Source: Nitrospirota bacterium
Lineage (GTDB): Bacteria > Nitrospirota > Thermodesulfovibrionia > Thermodesulfovibrionales > JdFR-88
Assembly: GCA_021789215.1 (NCBI GenBank)
Contig: JAJYJS010000002.1
Location: 5,762 to 69,761, forward strand
Direction: 5' to 3'
DNA: 64,000 nucleotides
The position numbers and the translations under genes are program-made. Numbering within the stretch: the stretch's first letter is position 1; each line of letters begins with the position of its first letter. The notes below the pieces were generated by a model. That model was not told the origin of the DNA. It saw only the letters and a program-made list of their open reading frames with translations, and did not search any database. Positions 1 through 8,748 of the stretch are shown here, one piece after another.

Positions 1-114
1 TATATCTACCCCTCCCTGGAGTTCGGATATTACAGCAGGCCTTACCACTTCAGATACGGCCAGAGGTTTTACAGACCCTATTACTACCCTTTCCATCACC
101 GCTGGCACAGATAA
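1..114 (+). CDS. C-terminal fragment of an unknown Tyr/His/Arg-rich protein
   Basis: Frame 1 is open from the left edge to TAA at 112-114, giving the last 37 residues of a protein that begins outside the window. The tail is very rich in Tyr, His, Arg and Pro. Such tails occur in small secreted or surface proteins, but no family can be named from 37 residues. It converges with nifS; the 103-bp gap between them holds a 7-bp stem hairpin (163-169 with 181-187). Confidence 0.5.
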   Translation, partial: YIYPSLEFGYYSRPYHFRYGQRFYRPYYYPFHHRWHR

Positions 115-217
115 ATAACAGCCTTGATGTGAGGAATTTTTTGTTTATGTCCGCTCGCTTGACCCGTGGCAATTTTTTGCCCACGGGGAATACGCTCGCT
201 ATCCATTTAAACAATCG

Positions 218-1381
218 TTATCGGGGGAAGAAGGGCGACATCGCCTGGATGCGCTCCGCAATGGGGACGATAGCCCCCATGCAGTAGTCAATATCATCCT
301 CCGAGTTGCCGAAACCCAGGCTGAACCTGAGAGCGCCCCGCGAACATATGGGCTCAAGCCCCATGGCCTGAAGGACGTGAGAGGGCTCGGAGGTCTCCGA
401 TGAGCATGCAGAGCCGGTCGATACGGCGATGCCCTGCATATCCAGCATCGTTAGCAGGGCCTCCGCCTCTATGTATTTGAAGCTGATATTCGAGGTGTTG
501 TAAATCCTGTTTTCCTTGTGCCCGTTGAGGACAGTCTGGGGCACGCGCGCAAGGATGGCTTCCTCAAGCCTGTCCCTGAGCCTGCCGATATGCGCCTTTT
601 TCCGTTCCATCCCGTTCATTGCAAGCTCGCACGCCTTGCCGAGCCCAACAATGCCCGCCACGTCCTCGGTGCCAGCCCTCATGCCGCGCTCCTGGTGTCC
701 TCCGGTTATGAACGGCAGCAGCTCAAAGCCTTTCCTCACATACTGGAACCCTATGCCCTTTGGCGCGTTGAACTTGTGGCCGGATGCAGTGAGGATGTCT
801 ACCCCGAGCCCCTTTACATCCACCGGGATCTTCCCTGTCACCTGGACGGCATCCACGTGGAACGGTATTTCCCGCTCCCTAGCGATGGCCGCTATCTCCT
901 TCACCGGGAATATGTTCCCGGTCTCGTTGTTTGCGGCCATCACGGATATCAGCCTGGTGTCCCTGCGGATGGATTTTTTTATATCGTCAGGGTCCAGCAT
1001 GCCATGGCTGTCGACAGGCGCATATGTGGCCCCGAAGCCGAATATCCTTTCCATGAAGCGGCAGGTCTCTATCACGGCGGGGTGTTCCACCGCCGTCGTC
1101 ACGACATGGCCGCCCCTGCCCAGATGCTTGAAAAGCACGCCTTTTATGGCCATGTTGTCGCCTTCGGAGCCCCCGCCCGTGAATATTATCTCGGAGGGTT
1201 CCGCGTTGACGAGCGCGGCAACCTTTTCCCTGGCCTCGTCGACGTATTTTTTCACTTCCCTGCCCGCCCAGTGCGGCGAAGAGGGGTTGCCGAATTTCTC
1301 GTCCAGGAAGGGGAGCATGGCCTTTCTCACTTCCGGATGCACCGGGGTGGTGGCGTTATGGTCGAAGTAAACCCGCTTCAT
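218..1381 (-). CDS. NifS/IscS-family cysteine desulfurase
   Basis: PLP-dependent enzyme that removes sulfur from cysteine to give alanine and an enzyme persulfide for Fe-S cluster or tRNA thiolation pathways. The 387 residues have the usual family length. The PLP lysine is Lys203 in the SGHKF motif, Asp177 lies in the HVDAVQ motif, and the catalytic Cys326 lies in the loop STGSACSS, the short flexible-loop NifS/IscS type rather than SufS. ATG start at 1381. It is the last gene of argD-argF-rnj-nifS and starts 8 bp after the rnj stop. No scaffold gene (nifU/iscU) or mnmA is adjacent, so the sulfur acceptor is not shown. Confidence 0.93.
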   Translation of the reverse strand: MKRVYFDHNATTPVHPEVRKAMLPFLDEKFGNPSSPHWAGREVKKYVDEAREKVAALVNAEPSEIIFTGGGSEGDNMAIKGVLFKHLGRGGHVVTTAVEHPAVIETCRFMERIFGFGATYAPVDSHGMLDPDDIKKSIRRDTRLISVMAANNETGNIFPVKEIAAIAREREIPFHVDAVQVTGKIPVDVKGLGVDILTASGHKFNAPKGIGFQYVRKGFELLPFITGGHQERGMRAGTEDVAGIVGLGKACELAMNGMERKKAHIGRLRDRLEEAILARVPQTVLNGHKENRIYNTSNISFKYIEAEALLTMLDMQGIAVSTGSACSSETSEPSHVLQAMGLEPICSRGALRFSLGFGNSEDDIDYCMGAIVPIAERIQAMSPFFPR

Positions 1382-1389
1382 TTCTTTGC

Positions 1390-3075
1390 CTAGACTTCCG
1401 TTATGATGGGCATTATGAGCGGCCTCCTGTCCATCTGGTTCCTGAGGTATTTCTTGAGCGAGCTCCTTATCTTTGCCTGGAGGAGCGAGCTGTCGCTTTT
1501 TATTTCCTTGTCCAGTTCGCTTATCATGTTTGACAGAAACTCCCTGGCGTCGTTTATGAACTCCGGGGAGGCGTCCTCGAATATAAAACCCCTTGAGACC
1601 ACGTCCGGCCCCGAAACGATATTGCCGCTGAGCTTCTCTATCGCCAGGAGGACTATGACCACCCCGTCGTGGGCAAGCTTCATCCTGTCCCTGAGCACCA
1701 TCTCCTCCACGTCCCCTATCCCCTTGCCGTCTATGAAGACCCTGCCGGAGTCCACCTTGCCCGCCCGCCTCACGCCCTCGGCGCCGCTGAACTCAAGCAC
1801 GTCCCCGTTGCCCAGGATGAACACGTTCTCCCTGTCTATGCCCTGCTTGACTGCAAGTTTAGCGTGGATCGCAAGATGTCTGAACTCCCCGTGAACGGGG
1901 ACGAAGTATTTCGGCCTCACCAGGTTCAGCATTAGCTTCAGCTCCTCCTTGGAGGCGTGCCCCGAAACGTGAATCTCCGAGACCTTCTCGTAGATTACGT
2001 TCGCGCCCCTCCTGAAGAGGTGGTTTATTATCCTGCCTATGGAACGCTCGTTGCCGGGTATCATCTTGGCCGAAAGTATGACCGTGTCGCCTTCCTTTAT
2101 GTGGATGTGCTTGTGCTCGTCGGTGGCTATCCTCGTAAGCACGCTCATGGGCTCCCCCTGCGAACCCGTCGTTATTATGACCGCCTCCTCGTCGCGGAGT
2201 TTCTTCAGGTCTTCAATCTTGAGCCAGGTCTCCCTGGGTATCCTCAGGTACCCAAGGTCTAGCGCTATCTGGGCGTTGGAGACTATGCTCTTCCCGCAGA
2301 GTATGACCTTTCTGCCGAACATCACGGCCACGTCTATGGCCTGCTGGATGCGGTGTATATTGGAGGAGAACGTGGATATTATTATCCTGCCCTTTGCCTT
2401 GGCGAAGATGTCCTCGAAGGCCCTCCGCACCTCCTTTTCGGAGAACGTGAACCCGCCCTTCTCGGCGTTGGTGCTGTCCGAGAGCAGGAGGAGCGTGCCC
2501 TTTTCGCCGTATTCGGCGAACTTGCGGAAATCCAGCAGCTCCCCGTCCACGGGGGTGGGGTCGATCTTGAAGTCCCCCGTGTGGACGACCCTTCCCTCCG
2601 GGGTCATTATGCCAAGGGCCACGCCGTCCACTATGCTGTGCGTGACGCGCACGAACTCCACCTGGAAGGCGCCAAGCTCCACCACGTCCCTGGGCCGGAC
2701 GGCGTGCATCTCGGACTTTTCAAGGCCGTGCTCGCTCAGCTTGTCCCTTATGAGCCCCAGCGTAAGCGGCGAGGCATAGATGGGGGCCTGGACCACCTTG
2801 AGCAGGAAGGGAAGCGCCCCCGTGTGGTCTTCATGCCCGTGGGTGATTATTATCCCCCTGAGCTTGTGCTTGTTTTCGACTACGTAGCTGAAGTCGGGGA
2901 TGACGAAGTCCACCCCCAGCATGTCCTCCTCGGGGAACATGAGGCCCGCGTCCACGATAATAAGGTCGTCGCCGTACTCAAGCACCGTCATGTTGAGTCC
3001 GCCGACCTCTTCTACGCCGCCCAGCGGTATCACCGAGAGCCTGTTTCCGTTAGCGGTTGTCTCTTTTTCAGTCAT
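1390..3075 (-). CDS. rnj: Ribonuclease J
   Basis: Metallo-beta-lactamase/beta-CASP ribonuclease with 5'-3' exonuclease and endonuclease activity in mRNA decay and rRNA maturation. The 561 residues match RNase J1/J2. The zinc motif HGHEDH is at residues 79-84, a second metal histidine lies in VTHSIVDGVALG, a beta-CASP core with SGHAS follows, and a C-terminal RNase J domain is present. ATG start overlaps the argF stop as ATGA (3072-3075), so translation is probably coupled to argF. Only one RNase J is seen here; whether RNase E is also encoded cannot be judged from the window. Confidence 0.95.
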   Translation of the reverse strand: MTEKETTANGNRLSVIPLGGVEEVGGLNMTVLEYGDDLIIVDAGLMFPEEDMLGVDFVIPDFSYVVENKHKLRGIIITHGHEDHTGALPFLLKVVQAPIYASPLTLGLIRDKLSEHGLEKSEMHAVRPRDVVELGAFQVEFVRVTHSIVDGVALGIMTPEGRVVHTGDFKIDPTPVDGELLDFRKFAEYGEKGTLLLLSDSTNAEKGGFTFSEKEVRRAFEDIFAKAKGRIIISTFSSNIHRIQQAIDVAVMFGRKVILCGKSIVSNAQIALDLGYLRIPRETWLKIEDLKKLRDEEAVIITTGSQGEPMSVLTRIATDEHKHIHIKEGDTVILSAKMIPGNERSIGRIINHLFRRGANVIYEKVSEIHVSGHASKEELKLMLNLVRPKYFVPVHGEFRHLAIHAKLAVKQGIDRENVFILGNGDVLEFSGAEGVRRAGKVDSGRVFIDGKGIGDVEEMVLRDRMKLAHDGVVIVLLAIEKLSGNIVSGPDVVSRGFIFEDASPEFINDAREFLSNMISELDKEIKSDSSLLQAKIRSSLKKYLRNQMDRRPLIMPIITEV

Positions 3076-3980
3076 GCGGATGCGAGCATCTCAAGCAGCG
3101 CTTTTTCCGTGTACAGCCTGTTTGCGGCCTGCTCGAAAATGACGCTTCCCGGCCCGTCCATTACAGCCGAGGTTATCTCCTGCCCGCGGTGCGCCGGCAG
3201 ACAGTGCATTACTATGGCGTCCTTTCTGGCGCACGCCATCAAGGACTCGTTTATCTGGTAGTTGCTGAATTTTTTCATCTTGTCTTCCGCTTTTTTCTCC
3301 TGGCCCATGCTCACCCAGACGTCGGTATAGACCACATCGGCCCTGCCTGCGGCCTCCCTGGGCTCCCGGAGGACCATTATCTCGCTGCGCGCCGTCTGCC
3401 TTGCGGCCTCGAGCACGGCGGCGTCCGGCTCGCAGCCTTCAGGGCACGCAAGGTACAGGTTCATGCCCATCCTCGAAGCGCCCTCTATGAGCGAGTTGGC
3501 CACGTTGTTGCCGTCGCCGATATAGGCCACGTTCACCCCTTCCAGCCTGCCCTTTTTCTCCAGTATCGTCATCATGTCCGCAAGCACCTGGCAGGGGTGG
3601 TGCCTGTCCGTCAAGGCGTTTATCACAGGCACTGACGCGTTGGACGCGAAGTCCTGTATCCGCTCGTGCCCGTAGGTGCGTATGATTATGCCGTCCAGGT
3701 AGGAGGAAAGCACCCTGGCGGTATCGGCCACCGTCTCGCCCCTTCCAAGCTGTATCTCGCTGGTGTTCATGTAGACGGAATGGGCGCCAAGCTGGTAAAT
3801 GGCCGCCTCGAAAGAGACCCTTGTCCGGGTTGACGCCTTCTCGAATATGAGCCCGAAACTCTTTCCTATCAGAGGACACGCGCCCGGGCCCTTGCTGTTC
3901 TTGAACTCTATCGACCTCTCAAGGATTCTTTGTATCTCCTGCGGACTGAAATCCCATATCGTCAGAAAATCCCTTTTCAT
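3072..3980 (-). CDS. argF: Ornithine carbamoyltransferase
   Basis: Converts ornithine and carbamoyl phosphate to citrulline in arginine synthesis. The carbamoyl-phosphate loop STRTR is at residues 50-54, HPCQ at 128-131, and the ornithine-site motif HCLPAHRG lies near residue 260, distinguishing it from aspartate carbamoyltransferase. The 302 residues are normal for the family. It lies 16 bp downstream of argD with AGGAGG near its start, and its stop overlaps the rnj start. Confidence 0.96.
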   Translation of the reverse strand: MKRDFLTIWDFSPQEIQRILERSIEFKNSKGPGACPLIGKSFGLIFEKASTRTRVSFEAAIYQLGAHSVYMNTSEIQLGRGETVADTARVLSSYLDGIIIRTYGHERIQDFASNASVPVINALTDRHHPCQVLADMMTILEKKGRLEGVNVAYIGDGNNVANSLIEGASRMGMNLYLACPEGCEPDAAVLEAARQTARSEIMVLREPREAAGRADVVYTDVWVSMGQEKKAEDKMKKFSNYQINESLMACARKDAIVMHCLPAHRGQEITSAVMDGPGSVIFEQAANRLYTEKALLEMLASA

Positions 3981-3996
3981 CTGAAGAGCAAACCTC

Positions 3997-5202
3997 CTAT
4001 GGAAGCCTTTTGAGGACGTCTGAAAGTATAACGGCTGCGTGGTCTATGTCGCTCTCCTGGACGATGAGGGCAGGCAGGAACCTGAGGACGTTCTCCGCCG
4101 TGCAATTGACCAGAAGCCCCCTCTCCATGCAGGCCTTGACAACCGGCGCGCACGGTATCGAAAGCTCCATCCCCTGCAAAAGTCCGAGCCCGCGGACTTC
4201 CTTTACCAGCTCCGGGAACTCCGTCTTCAGCCCGCCCAGCGTTTCCGACAGATGCTTCCCCATCCTCCTGCAATGCTCAAGCAGGTACTGGTTGTCTTCA
4301 AGGATGGTCTGGAGCGTGGCTACCGCCGCCGCGCACACCAGCGGGTTCCCCCCGAATGTCGAGGCATGCGTGCCCGGCACAAAAGCGCCGGCCACCTCCT
4401 CGGTGGAAAGCACGGCCCCTATCGGCACCCCGCCGCCAAGGCCCTTTGCAAGCGTCATTATGTCCGGCCTGATCCCGAAATGCTTGTAGGCGAAAAGCTC
4501 GCCAGTCCTGCCCATGCCGGTCTGTACCTCGTCAAGTATCAGCAGGGCGCCGGCGGAATCGCATATCTCCCTGACTTTTTTGAAATAATCGGGCTCCGGT
4601 ATCCTTATGCCGCCTTCGGCCTGTATGGGCTCCAGGAGCACAGCGCACGTCCGGTCCGCTTTCACGGCACTCTTCAGGGCGTCCGCATCGCCGAAAGGGA
4701 CATAGGTAAAACCCTCCAGCATGGGCTCAAAGCCCTTCTGGAACTTCACTTGGCCGGTGGCCGAAAGCGAGCCGAACGTCCTGCCGTGAAAGGAATTCAG
4801 GGCCGTTATTATACCGTATTTCCCCGGGCCGGAACGGTCCATGGCGTACTTCCTGGCCAGCTTTATCGCGCCCTCGTTCGCCTCCGCGCCGGAATTGCAG
4901 AAAAAGACCTTGCCGGCAAATGAATGCTCCACGAGCAGGCGCGCAAGCCGCACCTGCGGCTCTATATGGTAGAGGTTGGATACGTGGATAAGCCTCTGGG
5001 CCTGTTTCTGGATGGCCACCACAACCTTTGGATGGCAATGGCCAAGCACATTGACGGCAATGCCCCCCACGAAATCGAGAAACTCCCTGTCGTCAGCCGT
5101 CCATACCCGGACCCCCCTGCCCTTCCTGAGGACTATGGGCATCCTCTGATATGTATTCATCAGATACCTGGAAGAATCGTCGATTATCTTTTTTATATCC
5201 AT
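3997..5202 (-). CDS. argD: Acetylornithine aminotransferase
   Basis: Class III PLP aminotransferase making N-acetylornithine from N-acetylglutamate semialdehyde; it may also act on succinyldiaminopimelate. The PLP lysine is Lys253 in TLAKGLGGG, the LDEVQTGMGRTG motif is at about 223-234, and NSGAEAN at 103-109 contacts the cofactor phosphate. At 401 residues it is full length. It is followed by argF, which supports the arginine role. The ATG at 5202 has no Shine-Dalgarno sequence and lies 8 nt downstream of a good -10 box, so the mRNA may be leaderless. Confidence 0.95.
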   Translation of the reverse strand: MDIKKIIDDSSRYLMNTYQRMPIVLRKGRGVRVWTADDREFLDFVGGIAVNVLGHCHPKVVVAIQKQAQRLIHVSNLYHIEPQVRLARLLVEHSFAGKVFFCNSGAEANEGAIKLARKYAMDRSGPGKYGIITALNSFHGRTFGSLSATGQVKFQKGFEPMLEGFTYVPFGDADALKSAVKADRTCAVLLEPIQAEGGIRIPEPDYFKKVREICDSAGALLILDEVQTGMGRTGELFAYKHFGIRPDIMTLAKGLGGGVPIGAVLSTEEVAGAFVPGTHASTFGGNPLVCAAAVATLQTILEDNQYLLEHCRRMGKHLSETLGGLKTEFPELVKEVRGLGLLQGMELSIPCAPVVKACMERGLLVNCTAENVLRFLPALIVQESDIDHAAVILSDVLKRLP

Positions 5203-5210
5203 GACTTATC

Positions 5211-5239
5211 ATAATATCGAATCCGGGCGAAAAAAGCAA
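5211..5239 (-). promoter_or_regulatory. argD promoter (likely leaderless)
   Basis: On the minus strand a -35 TTGCTT (5234-5239) and a -10 TATTAT (5211-5216) are separated by exactly 17 bp. Only 8 nt separate the -10 box from the argD ATG, which would place the transcription start at or next to the ATG. Confidence 0.6.
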
Positions 5240-5246
5240 ATTCTCT

Positions 5247-5276
5247 TTGACAAACAGGGGCTTATAAAATTAAAAT
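5247..5276 (+). promoter_or_regulatory. cooC1 operon promoter (likely leaderless)
   Basis: A consensus -35 TTGACA (5247-5252) and a -10 TAAAAT (5271-5276) with an 18-bp spacer. Eight nt follow before the ATG at 5285, again predicting little or no 5' leader. It is divergent from the argD promoter; the two -35 boxes are only 7 bp apart. Confidence 0.6.
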
Positions 5277-5284
5277 ATTTATTT

Positions 5285-6067
5285 ATGAAGATTGCGGTGA
5301 CTGGAAAAGGAGGCGTGGGCAAGACAACCCTTTCCGCAACCCTGGCGCACCTGTATGCCGGGGAAGGGAAGAAGGTGCTTGCCGTGGATGCCGACCCCGA
5401 CGCGAACCTTGCAGGGGCATTCGGGATCCCGCAGGAAAGGCTTGCCGGCCTGAGGCCCATCGCCGAAATGACGGACCTCATCGAGGAGAGGACGGGCGCA
5501 AGGCCCGGAGCGCCTGGCGGGGTATACAGGATAAACCCCAAAGTGGACGACATCCCGGAGGGGTTCGGCCTGAGATTCGGCAACATAATCCTCCTTGTGA
5601 CTGGCAGGAGCAAGGAGGCGGCCTCCGGCTGCTACTGCCCGGAAAACGTGCTCCTGAGGAGGCTCCTCAAGCACCTCGTTGTGGAGCGCAACGAGGTTGT
5701 CGTCATCGACATGGAGGCTGGGATCGAGCACCTGACGCGCGGTACCGCACAGGGCGTGAACGCTTTTATCGTGGTGGTCGAGCCGGGCCAGCGAAGCATC
5801 CAGACCGCGCTTACCGTGAAAGAGCTTGCCAAGGGCCTGGGGATTAAAAAAGTTTTCGCGGTCGCAAACAAAATAAAGTCGGCAGACGAACTCGATTTCA
5901 TAAAAAACGCCATCAGGGACATCCCTATCCTTGGGAGCATAAGCTACAACCCCGCAATCGTGGAAGCGGATATAAAAGGCGCAGCACCCTTTGAACACTC
6001 CCCCGTTTTGGTCTCCGAAGTGGCGGAGATAAAGAAAAAGATCGAGCAGTCGTTCGAAAATGGATAA
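5285..6067 (+). CDS. CooC-like carbon monoxide dehydrogenase accessory ATPase
   Basis: MinD/SIMIBI-class ATPase of the type that inserts nickel into CO dehydrogenase/acetyl-CoA synthase. The deviant Walker A GKGGVGKT is at residues 7-14, the switch motif VDADPDANLA at about 34-43, the CooC-type Cys-x-Cys nickel pair at Cys116/Cys118, and the Walker B-like VIDMEAGIEHL at about 140. I start it at the ATG at 5285 because residue 1 leads directly into the P-loop strand and the upstream in-frame stretch overlaps the promoter. It heads the folate one-carbon operon, which supports a Wood-Ljungdahl setting, although no CODH gene is in the window. Confidence 0.88.
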   Translation: MKIAVTGKGGVGKTTLSATLAHLYAGEGKKVLAVDADPDANLAGAFGIPQERLAGLRPIAEMTDLIEERTGARPGAPGGVYRINPKVDDIPEGFGLRFGNIILLVTGRSKEAASGCYCPENVLLRRLLKHLVVERNEVVVIDMEAGIEHLTRGTAQGVNAFIVVVEPGQRSIQTALTVKELAKGLGIKKVFAVANKIKSADELDFIKNAIRDIPILGSISYNPAIVEADIKGAAPFEHSPVLVSEVAEIKKKIEQSFENG

Positions 6068-6632
6068 AGGCGCTTTCCGGGCCGGGGCCCTTAAAAGAAG
6101 GGCTTCGCTCACCGCCGGACAGAAACTGTCCAATGACAATGCGATAAGGCAGCGGCTTTCGGGCCTCGATGAATTCAAGGCGGCCGGGACCATCCTCTTT
6201 TACGCCTCATTCAAGTCGGAAGTGGAAACAATGCCCCTTATTGAACAGGCGCTTGCCGGGGGGAAAAAGATCCTCCTGCCAAAGGTAAAAGGCGGCGGAC
6301 TGGAGCTTTTTGAGATAAAGGAGACCGCGGGGCTTGCAAAAGGTTTCATGGGGATACCCGAGCCCACCGGAAAGGAAAGGCCCGCATCGGTTGACGAGGC
6401 GGACATCGTGATCGTCCCGGGGGTTGCCTTCGATACGGAAGGCGGACGGCTGGGATACGGCAAGGGCTATTATGACAAGCTCCTGTCAAAGGCTGAAAGG
6501 CGCATCCCGCTGGTTGCGCTTGCCTACGAGGCCCAGGTTTTCTCCGGGGAGAGGCTGCCGCTTGAGCCTCACGACATAAAAATGGACAAGATAATCACCG
6601 AAAAGAGGACGATAATTTCAGATGGACATTGA
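6060..6632 (+). CDS. fau: 5-formyltetrahydrofolate cyclo-ligase
   Basis: ATP-dependent conversion of 5-formyl-THF to 5,10-methenyl-THF, which returns an inhibitory folate to the active pool. The signature [14 protein letters not shown] lies near residue 135, and a basic N-terminal KRRASLT motif precedes it. The 190 residues are normal. It overlaps the cooC1 end by 8 nt and the folE start by 11 nt, so the three are translationally coupled. The neighbours (folE, folD, metF) all concern folate one-carbon units. Confidence 0.92.
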   Translation: MDKGAFRAGALKRRASLTAGQKLSNDNAIRQRLSGLDEFKAAGTILFYASFKSEVETMPLIEQALAGGKKILLPKVKGGGLELFEIKETAGLAKGFMGIPEPTGKERPASVDEADIVIVPGVAFDTEGGRLGYGKGYYDKLLSKAERRIPLVALAYEAQVFSGERLPLEPHDIKMDKIITEKRTIISDGH

Positions 6633-7182
6633 AAAGATCAAAAAAGGCGTACAGCTTATCCTTGAGGGGATAGGCGAAGACCCTGAAAGACCGGGAATAA
6701 AGAAAACGCCCGAAAGGGTCGCAAAGATGTGCCAGGAGATATTCGCCGGGATGAAGGTGCCGGAAGAAGACCTGCTGAAGCCCATAGAAGGGGAATCTCA
6801 CGACGAGATGGTCCTGCTGAAGGACATCCCTTTCTACTCGGTTTGCGAGCATCACCTGCTGCCCTTTATCGGAAGGGCGCATATCGCCTACATACCGGAG
6901 GGCACCATCGTGGGGCTCAGCGAGCTGGCAAAGGCCCTTGAGTACCTTGCCAAGAGGCCGCAGGTCCAGGAAAGGCTCACGGCGCAGCTTGCCGACATGA
7001 TAATGGGCACTATAAAACCCAAAGGCGCAATGGTTATAATAGATGCGGAGCACCTCTGCATGAGCATGAGGGGCATCAAGAAGCCCGGCTCCAGGACGGT
7101 CACTTCCGCCGTGAGGGGCATATTCAGGAGCAAGGCCACCACAAGGGAAGAAATGCTTGCTTTAATCAAATACGGAAAATAG
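6622..7182 (+). CDS. folE: GTP cyclohydrolase I (type IA)
   Basis: Converts GTP to 7,8-dihydroneopterin triphosphate, the first step of folate synthesis. The zinc ligands are visible as Cys75 and His78 in [10 protein letters not shown] and Cys146 in EHLCMSMRG; the motif [14 protein letters not shown] at about 89-102 is typical. The 186 residues match bacterial FolE. It sits between the cyclo-ligase and folD, so THF synthesis and methyl-branch genes are co-transcribed. Confidence 0.96.
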   Translation: MDIEKIKKGVQLILEGIGEDPERPGIKKTPERVAKMCQEIFAGMKVPEEDLLKPIEGESHDEMVLLKDIPFYSVCEHHLLPFIGRAHIAYIPEGTIVGLSELAKALEYLAKRPQVQERLTAQLADMIMGTIKPKGAMVIIDAEHLCMSMRGIKKPGSRTVTSAVRGIFRSKATTREEMLALIKYGK

Positions 7183-7201
7183 ACAAGGAGGACGGTAACA
7201 G

Positions 7202-8068
7202 ATGTCTGCGGTTATTATCGATGGCAAAAAAGTAGCGCAGGATATCAGGGAGAAGCTGAAGAAGGAAATCGAAGAGCTTAAAGGCAAGGGCATTCAGCCC
7301 GGCCTTGCCGTCGTGCTCGTTGGCGAAAACCCCGCATCGAAGAAATATGTCGCATCAAAGGAAAAGACCTGCGGAGAGGTCGGGATAAAGAGCCTTTCCT
7401 ACAAGATGCCCGAAACCATATCCCAGCAGGAGCTTATAAAACTGATTGACGACCTGAACGCAAACCCCGAGGTCCACGGCATACTCGTGCAGCTCCCGCT
7501 GCCCAAGGGCCTCGACTCCAAGGAGGTCATGAACCGCATCTCCCCCCTGAAGGACGTTGACGGCTTCGGCCCGGACTCCCTGGGGAAGCTCGTCCTGGAC
7601 GAGCCCGGCTTTGTGCCCTGCACCCCCCACGGCGCGATGAAGATGCTTGAGGCATACGGGATAAACCCCTCCGGCAAGCATGCCGTGGTGGTCGGAAGGA
7701 GCATAATCGTGGGCAAGCCGCTGGCGCTCCTTCTGCTCCGGCAGAACGCCACCGTGACAATCTGCCACAGCAGGACGCCCGACCTCAAGGCCGAGTGCCT
7801 CAGGGCCGACATACTCTGCGCGGCCGTCGGCAAGGCAAAGATGATAACCGGCGACATGGTGAAACCCGGCGCCGCCGTGATAGACATAGGCATAAACGTC
7901 ACACCCGAAGGCAAGATAGTGGGCGACGTGGACTTTGACGCCGCCAGGGAGCACGCGGGCTATATAACGCCCGTCCCCGGCGGGGCCGGCCCGATGACGA
8001 TAGCCATGCTCATGTACAACACCGTGCTTTCAGCTAAGATGGCCGCGGGCTTGCCGCTTAATATGTAA
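7202..8068 (+). CDS. folD: Bifunctional methylene-THF dehydrogenase / methenyl-THF cyclohydrolase
   Basis: Interconverts formyl-, methenyl- and methylene-THF, the middle steps of the methyl branch. Tyr49 and Lys53 lie in the catalytic YVASK motif, QLPLPKG and DVDGFGP follow, and the dinucleotide-binding GRSIIVGKP is at about 164-172. 288 residues. A Shine-Dalgarno AAGGAGG precedes the ATG. It is followed after 17 bp by metV, the arrangement seen in acetogens. Confidence 0.96.
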   Translation: MSAVIIDGKKVAQDIREKLKKEIEELKGKGIQPGLAVVLVGENPASKKYVASKEKTCGEVGIKSLSYKMPETISQQELIKLIDDLNANPEVHGILVQLPLPKGLDSKEVMNRISPLKDVDGFGPDSLGKLVLDEPGFVPCTPHGAMKMLEAYGINPSGKHAVVVGRSIIVGKPLALLLLRQNATVTICHSRTPDLKAECLRADILCAAVGKAKMITGDMVKPGAAVIDIGINVTPEGKIVGDVDFDAAREHAGYITPVPGGAGPMTIAMLMYNTVLSAKMAAGLPLNM

Positions 8069-8085
8069 GGAGGTTTTTAAGACCC

Positions 8086-8748
8086 ATGATTATCACAAAA
8101 AAGAAAGACAGAAAACAGCTGCTTGAAAACGTTAAGGGCTATAAAAATTTCTTCCTGCTGGGCTGCTCCGAATGCGCCACGCTCTGCGGCACGGGCGGGC
8201 AGGAACAGCTTGAGGAGCTGAAACAGCTCCTTGAGGCCGAAGGCAAGGCCGTTACCGGTGCGTTCGTCGCCAAGACGGGCTGCCAGGTGCTTGGCACCAA
8301 GGTGGAGCTGAAGCAGTTCAAGGAGGCCCTCGCCAAAACCGATTGCATAATCGTCATGTCCTGCGGGGCGGGCACGCAGAGCGCCGTGGAGCTTTTCGAC
8401 GACAAGGCCGTGTATCCCTCCAACGACAGCATGTTCCTGGGGAACATGACGAGGCTCCAGATGTTCGACGAGCGCTGCTCCCTTTGCGGCCAGTGCATCC
8501 TTGACAAGACCGGCGGCATCTGCCCTGTGACCGCATGCCCCAAGGGCATCCTGAACGGCCCTTGCGGGGGCACGAAGGACGGCCACTGCGAGGTTAGCCC
8601 GGACATACCCTGCGCATGGGTAAGGATATACGACAGGATGAAAAAACTCAATAAAGTCGAAGAGTTCAAGGCCACCACGCTGGATGCCAAGGACTGGTCG
8701 GCTTCCATAAAGCCCAGAAAACTCGTTGCAAGGGAGGAAAAGAAGTGA
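8086..8748 (+). CDS. metV: MetV-like methylene-THF reductase partner (MTHFR C-terminal zinc/Fe-S domain family)
   Basis: Stand-alone protein of the methylenetetrahydrofolate reductase C-terminal domain family, known as MetV in acetogens, where it forms a complex with MetF. Two cysteine clusters are visible: Cys27, Cys30 and Cys34 near the N-terminus, and a dense set in residues ~127-170 including CSLCGQC, ICPVTACPKG and GPCGG. 220 residues. AGGAGG precedes the ATG at 8086. Its TGA overlaps the GTG start of metF, consistent with equimolar synthesis of a complex. Metal content is inferred from the family and the cysteines. Confidence 0.88.
   Translation: MIITKKKDRKQLLENVKGYKNFFLLGCSECATLCGTGGQEQLEELKQLLEAEGKAVTGAFVAKTGCQVLGTKVELKQFKEALAKTDCIIVMSCGAGTQSAVELFDDKAVYPSNDSMFLGNMTRLQMFDERCSLCGQCILDKTGGICPVTACPKGILNGPCGGTKDGHCEVSPDIPCAWVRIYDRMKKLNKVEEFKATTLDAKDWSASIKPRKLVAREEKK

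Noticed and set aside
163-187. Terminator after nifS
   Set aside because: A 7-bp stem exists, but no T-tract follows in either direction.
516-1393. Long plus-strand frames opposite nifS
   Set aside because: Shadows of the reading frame of a clear gene; composition is unlike protein and no motif is present.
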